Below, piece by piece: positions 60,303-64,000 of a DNA stretch of 64,000 nt. Position 1 is the stretch's first letter; each line of letters begins with the position of its first letter. The position numbers and the translations under genes were made by a program. The notes under the pieces were generated by a model that made no database searches, was not told the origin of the DNA, and saw only the letters and a program-made list of their open reading frames with translations. Source of the DNA: Phycisphaeraceae bacterium (GTDB lineage: Bacteria; Planctomycetota; Phycisphaerae; Phycisphaerales; Zrk34); the NCBI GenBank assembly GCA_028284925.1, contig JANQQT010000228.1, forward strand, positions 1 to 64,000. The letters run 5' to 3'.

Positions 60303-61603
60303 CGAGTCAATCGATCCTTATCACGATTTAACTTGACCCTTCCGCTTACGATTGTCGCCACCGCACGCCCCTTCACGCTCCACCCGTCAAACGGGCAGTT
60401 TCGACTCTTGCTCTTAAAAGCGTTCACATCAATCACCCACTCCTCCTCTGGATCAATCACAGTCACATCCGCATCTGCATCGGATTCCGGATCGAGCGTT
60501 CCTTTGCACTCCAGTCCGCAAAGTTCCGCAGGCGCAACCGTCATCATCTCGATCATCCGGGGCCAGTCAATCACCCCGCCATCGATCAACGCCTTCGCAT
60601 ACAGCGCAAGTGCGCAGTCCAATCCAATAATCCCAAACGGCGCGTTCGCAAACTCATTTTCCTTTTCCTCCGATGTATGCGGCGCATGATCTGTCGCCAA
60701 TACCGTAATCACCCCATCCTTCACACCCTTCAGCAACCCTGCCACATCTTTCTTTGTTCGCAACGGTGGGTTCATTTTTGCATTCGTGTCATAGTCCGTA
60801 CACGCCTCTTCCGTCAGAAGCAGATGATGTGGACTAACCTCACCCGAAATCGACTGCCCTGCCTTCCGCGCCCGCTTAATAATCTCCACACCACCCGCCG
60901 TCGTCACATGTTGCGCATGATACCGACACCCGATCGTCTCGTTCAGCATCACATCACGCTGAATCATCAACTCCTCCGCCACACCGGGCCACCCCGTCAA
61001 CCCCAGCTTCGTCGCCGTTACACCCGCATTCATAACCGCCCCCCGTGTCAGCGATGGTTCCTCGCAATGCTGCATAAAACACTTCCCCGTGGCCGCAACG
61101 TACTTCAGCACCTTCACCATCACACCCGCGGACACCACCGGCGAACCGTCATCGCTAAAACCTACAGCCCCGCTTCGCGCCATCAGTCCAATCTCCGCTA
61201 ACTCCTCTCCCGCTCGATTCTTTGTCGCAGCGCCGATCGCAAATACGTGGCACTGATTCGCCCTCGCCGCCTGCTTATGCACAAACTCAATTCCCGTCTC
61301 GTCATCGAGTGCCGGAGTTGTGTTGGGCATACAGCAAATACTCGTAAACCCGCCATTGATCGCCGATGCCGCCCCCGTCGCAATCGTCTCCTTTTCCTCC
61401 TGGCCCGGTTCTCTCAAATGGACATGCGGATCAATCAAGCCCGGCGAAACAATACAGCCGGAGGCGTTAAATACCGCTCCCTCAGGTTTGGACACACGTC
61501 CAACCTTTACCACCTTCCCACCTTCCAAAACAACATCTGTCTTTTTGTCCAGTCCCGTTGCCGGATCAATCACCCGGCCGTTCTTTATCGTTAACTGCGC
61601 CAT
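60299..61603 (-). CDS. pyrC: Dihydroorotase
   Basis: A 434-residue class I dihydroorotase of pyrimidine synthesis, cyclising carbamoyl aspartate. The metal-binding HxH is in DPHVHLREPG; GGFTSICCMPNTTPALD, QHCEEPSLTRGAVMNAG and VLATDHAPHTSEEKENEF follow. The frame is open upstream to 61651, but MAQLTIKNGRVIDPATG is the family start, so ATG 61603 is chosen. A weak TAACCT lies seven bases before it and no Shine-Dalgarno sequence is seen. Confidence 0.93.
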   Translation of the reverse strand: MAQLTIKNGRVIDPATGLDKKTDVVLEGGKVVKVGRVSKPEGAVFNASGCIVSPGLIDPHVHLREPGQEEKETIATGAASAINGGFTSICCMPNTTPALDDETGIEFVHKQAARANQCHVFAIGAATKNRAGEELAEIGLMARSGAVGFSDDGSPVVSAGVMVKVLKYVAATGKCFMQHCEEPSLTRGAVMNAGVTATKLGLTGWPGVAEELMIQRDVMLNETIGCRYHAQHVTTAGGVEIIKRARKAGQSISGEVSPHHLLLTEEACTDYDTNAKMNPPLRTKKDVAGLLKGVKDGVITVLATDHAPHTSEEKENEFANAPFGIIGLDCALALYAKALIDGGVIDWPRMIEMMTVAPAELCGLECKGTLDPESDADADVTVIDPEEEWVIDVNAFKSKSRNCPFDGWSVKGRAVATIVSGRVKLNRDKDRLTR

Positions 61604-61845
61604 GACGAAAAGGTTAGCCGCTTGCCCGCAAATTGCAATGCCAAATCCCACCTTTCACCCGTTCCAAACCCAATCTCGTCTACGACACTTCGGGTCAGGT
61701 GAAGTTCGCAGAGCTCTGAAAGTTTACGGTATCCCGGCTGACGATTGTGGTCAGCGAAATCTATCAATCGAATGCCGTTCGATCCATATAGCCTCTGTCA
61801 CTTTCTATTCGGTTGAAGAAAATTTGATTTATTTCATCCATCCGC

Positions 61846-61874
61846 TTGACATGAGACTCTGGATGTACGATAAT
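61846..61874 (+). promoter_or_regulatory. Sigma-70 promoter of the GbsR-type gene
   Basis: TTGACA (61846-61851), 17-base spacer, GATAAT (61869-61874): one of the best -35/-10 pairs in the window. It is followed directly by TTCTGTAAAG (61875-61884), a half-site of the palindrome at 62596-62620, so the regulator may control its own start. Confidence 0.78.
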
Positions 61875-61904
61875 TTCTGTAAAGACTGAAATGAAGGAAA
61901 ATCA

Positions 61905-62456
61905 ATGCCCCTCACACCCATACAACAGCGTTTCATCCTTCACTGGGGCGAAATGGGTGCCAAGTGGGGTATCAACCGGACCGTCGCTCAGGTACACGCA
62001 CTTCTCTATATATCCGAAAACCCCCTCAATGCTGAAGAAATCACCGAAACGCTCTCCGTTGCGCGCTCGAACGTCTCCAACTCCCTCCGCGAGCTGGTCG
62101 GCTGGGGAATCGTCAAGACCTCCCACAAGATGGGTGATCGTCGTGACTACTTCCACACCCTCGAAGATGTCTGGGAAATGTTTGAAGTCATTGTCGCCGA
62201 AAGAAAGAAACGCGAAATCGACCCCACCGCACAACTTATCCGCGAATGCGTCGAGGAAGCCGGAAACAAAAAACGCGAAGCCTTCACGCACAAACGACTT
62301 ACTGAAATGCTCGACTTCCTCGAAACCATGACCTCCTTCTACGACCAGTTTTCCAAACTCCCCCGCGATTCCTTTCTCCGATTCGCCAAAATGGGCGCCA
62401 AGCTCACCAGCTTCTTCGGCATTACCCCCCGAAAAAAATCAACTAAGCCCAAATAA
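61905..62456 (+). CDS. GbsR/MarR-type transcriptional regulator
   Basis: A 183-residue winged-helix protein of the GbsR branch. LHWGEMGAKWGINRTVAQVHALLYISENPLNAEEITETLSVARSNVSNSLRELVGWGIVKTSHKMGDRRDYFHTLEDVWEMF contains the whole domain; the C-terminal helices (LDFLETMTSFYDQFSKLP) would dimerise. GbsR relatives sense small ligands such as choline; no betaine genes are here. AAGGAAA lies eight bases before the ATG. Its likely targets are its own promoter and the group starting at 62652. Confidence 0.9.
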   Translation: MPLTPIQQRFILHWGEMGAKWGINRTVAQVHALLYISENPLNAEEITETLSVARSNVSNSLRELVGWGIVKTSHKMGDRRDYFHTLEDVWEMFEVIVAERKKREIDPTAQLIRECVEEAGNKKREAFTHKRLTEMLDFLETMTSFYDQFSKLPRDSFLRFAKMGAKLTSFFGITPRKKSTKPK

Positions 62457-62595
62457 CTCACACTTGAAACTCGTCATGAATATTCTGCCCGCTACAAATC
62501 TGATCAACGACTCTTTTTCCCCATTTATGTGCCCATTATGCTTTGGGATTTTTCGCTTTGTCAAGACTTCCGGCTCCATTTTTTTACCCCTATAT

Positions 62596-62620
62596 TTCTG
62601 TAATAACAGAAATTACAGAA
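62596..62620 (+). promoter_or_regulatory. Palindromic operator, likely GbsR-type target
   Basis: TTCTGTAAT (62596-62604) and ATTACAGAA (62612-62620) are perfect inverted arms around seven bases. TATATT directly before the left arm could be a -10. The same ATTTCTGTAA follows the -10 of the GbsR-type gene at 61873-61882. The site is 31 bases before the membrane-protein start at 62652. Confidence 0.78.
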
Positions 62621-62651
62621 TTAACCGCCTGCGTTAGGCAAGGAGCAAACC

Positions 62652-63053
62652 ATGAACTACCTCGAATACACCTACATCACCTACCTCACCCTATCCATCG
62701 CGATCACCATCTGGGTCGCACGAACACTCCATAAGAACGGCAGGGCATTCCTCATCGAAGCATTTGCCGGGAATGAATCCCTCGCCGACTCCGTCAACCA
62801 CCTCCTCGTTGTCGGCTTCTACCTCCTCAACGCTGGCTACATCACCCTCACACTCAAATATGGTGACAAACCCATCAACCTCTCACAATCCATTGAATTT
62901 CTCTCCACCAAACTTGGTCTCGCACTCATCGTCCTCGGCGCCATGCACTTCGCCAACATCTACATCTTCCACCGTCTGCGCAAACGCGGAACACTCCATC
63001 TCGTCCCACCCCCCGTCGAACCTGACCAAACCATCGAACCCGTCACCCTTTGA
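62652..63053 (+). CDS. Small integral membrane protein, unknown function
   Basis: A 133-residue protein with three or four hydrophobic helices (YTYITYLTLSIAITIWVART, VNHLLVVGFYLLNAGYITLTL, KLGLALIVLGAMHFANIYIFH) and a polar, Pro-rich tail. No family was recognised with confidence. AAGGAG lies seven bases before the ATG. It follows the palindromic operator and is the first gene of a group with the DCC protein and the partial gene at the edge, so it is probably regulated by the GbsR-type protein. Confidence 0.78.
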   Translation: MNYLEYTYITYLTLSIAITIWVARTLHKNGRAFLIEAFAGNESLADSVNHLLVVGFYLLNAGYITLTLKYGDKPINLSQSIEFLSTKLGLALIVLGAMHFANIYIFHRLRKRGTLHLVPPPVEPDQTIEPVTL

Positions 63054-63092
63054 CGTGTCAATCAACCCCAACACCCGCCCGGGAGGTGCCCC

Positions 63093-63806
63093 ATGAAAAC
63101 CCTCTACGTCCTCTTCGATTCCGACTGCGGCTTCTGCATCCGATGCATTCGCTGGCTAAGCAAACAACCCAAATTTATCCCCATGAAATACTTCCCACGC
63201 GCCGCCGCGATCGTCAACGAAAAATTCCCCAACATCATCGATCCCCAAAAACTCGACGAAATGATCGTCATCGCCGACGACGGCGCCGTCTACCGCGGAA
63301 CATCCGCCTACATCATCTGCCTCTACGCCTTACGTAACTACCGAGAGTGGGCACTCCGTCTTACCTCCCCCATCCTAAAACCCCTTGCGCGCATTGCCTT
63401 TTCCAAGATTGCCCAAAATCGCCTCCGTATCTCCCGCTGGTTCAACCTCTCTACCGACAACTGCCTCGCCACCGAACTCCGTACCTCCCACATCCACACC
63501 ACCTGCGACCACAGTACTTGTCCTACACCCACCAACCTAATACCAAAAACCCCCGACTACTCCCACCTCATCGATCCTTACCCTCCTCGCTCGGCCACAC
63601 CCTCCAGACTCAAACCGCTCAGACTCATCTTCCTAATTGCCCTCGCCCTTGTCCTGCTCTTCCTCATCTCCGACATCATCATTCGCGCCATCATCCTCAT
63701 CATTCTCGTCGGCACACTCTGGCCCCACCAAAACCCCCACCAACCCTCTAACCAAACCCTCGAAGCTCTCAACCAACACCTTAATAAAAAGGAGTCTGTG
63801 CCATGA
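63093..63806 (+). CDS. DCC1-like (DUF393) thiol-disulfide oxidoreductase family protein
   Basis: A 237-residue protein. YVLFDSDCGFCIRCIRWLSKQ gives the DCC motif with DxxCxxC; the domain continues to about residue 115 with MIVIADDGAVYRGTSAYIICL and KPLARIAFSKIAQNR. The C-terminal part is low-complexity (Pro/Thr/His) then has a hydrophobic double helix (LIFLIALALVLLFLISDIIIRAIILIILVGTLWP), so the protein is membrane-bound. Family members are predicted redox proteins; role unknown. GGGAGGT lies six bases before the ATG. Confidence 0.82.
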   Translation: MKTLYVLFDSDCGFCIRCIRWLSKQPKFIPMKYFPRAAAIVNEKFPNIIDPQKLDEMIVIADDGAVYRGTSAYIICLYALRNYREWALRLTSPILKPLARIAFSKIAQNRLRISRWFNLSTDNCLATELRTSHIHTTCDHSTCPTPTNLIPKTPDYSHLIDPYPPRSATPSRLKPLRLIFLIALALVLLFLISDIIIRAIILIILVGTLWPHQNPHQPSNQTLEALNQHLNKKESVP

Positions 63807-64000
63807 ACACGCGCCATCCGCCCCAATCTAATAACCCCCGATTTCCGTTCAAAAGAAATACCAGGCAATTCATCGTCTTCACCCGTTTTCGTCTCTCCAT
63901 CCTAATCCTGTCTCTTATGGCTATCGGCATTTATTCTCTCACATGGCTATTTCCCTGGAGTCTGATCGACCTCTTCTTCGGTGGCAAGATAATCTATGTG
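63803..64000 (+). CDS. Membrane protein, truncated by the window edge
   Basis: The frame starts in a four-base ATGA overlap with the DCC gene and stays open for 66 codons to the end of the window. It reads MNTRHPPQSNNPRFPFKRN, then TRFRLSILILSLMAIGIYSLTWLF as a membrane helix and SLIDLFFGG. AAAAAGGAG lies ten bases before the ATG. It is the third gene of the operon starting at 62652. Family cannot be assigned from this part. Confidence 0.7.
   Translation, partial: MNTRHPPQSNNPRFPFKRNTRQFIVFTRFRLSILILSLMAIGIYSLTWLFPWSLIDLFFGGKIIYV

Overview
The window is most likely from a planctomycete, probably of the Phycisphaerae type; this is inferred from gene content only. Supporting genes are a 991-residue PVC-type dehydrogenase/HEAT protein with a C-terminal CxxCH haem site, a secreted PQQ-type propeller protein, a secreted leucine-rich-repeat protein, an MJ0042-type zinc-ribbon membrane protein, an Nramp-like transporter with GSGE in place of the usual DPGN, and a secreted metalloprotease with a PEP-CTERM-like tail. 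No rRNA, tRNA, CRISPR array, integrase or transposase was recognised.

Layout. 0-3 kb: a SIR2-like protein divergent from recO, bracketed by three copies of a covarying hairpin repeat. 3-8.4 kb: Nramp-like transporter, altronate dehydratase family enzyme, LRR protein. 9-19 kb: zinc-ribbon membrane protein, PQQ propeller, cysS, a TatD-like hydrolase, leuC, an SDR and gpmI. 19.5-23 kb: a protein made of exactly 20 [A/T]KKKx pentads, a 7Fe-type ferredoxin and a gshB-gshA operon. 23-26.5 kb: a GGDEF/EAL protein and an SGNH hydrolase. 26.5-34.6 kb: a compact type II secretion-like operon (short GspE, two GspF-like proteins, three pseudopilin-like proteins) running into the PVC haem protein. 34.6-41 kb: nagB, a NusG-like antiterminator with a nucleotide-sugar dehydrogenase, an RsbW-like/STAS/MlaE group, and a UbiA-like protein. 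42-45.5 kb: a three-gene operon of a TPR-AAA+ ATPase of Vps4/katanin style with two paralogous TPR membrane proteins. 45.8-55.3 kb: an ArsR-AHSA1 pair with a clear operator, apt, a groES-like gene, aroA, an MsbA-like exporter, a sigma-70 gene with a seven-codon leader ORF, and two multi-pass membrane proteins. 55.4-64 kb: pheA, an EEP-family protein, the metalloprotease, an enolase-superfamily protein overlapping pyrC, and a GbsR-type regulator followed by a membrane-protein/DCC gene group cut by the window edge.

Gene control. Two kinds of start occur. Some genes have a good Shine-Dalgarno sequence (gpmI, LRR, TatD-like, SGNH, apt, GbsR). Others have none and instead carry a TA[A/T]A[A/C]T-like hexamer 5-8 bases before the ATG (recO, uxaA-like, gspE-like, UbiA-like, SDR, msbA-like), as expected of leaderless mRNAs. 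The G/C strand bias reverses between about 9 and 17.5 kb compared with both flanks.

The best candidates for an undescribed system are the TPR/AAA+ membrane operon, the GbsR regulon at the right end with a shared palindromic box, and the covarying hairpin repeats around the SIR2 gene. All names rest on motif recognition by eye; no database search was run.
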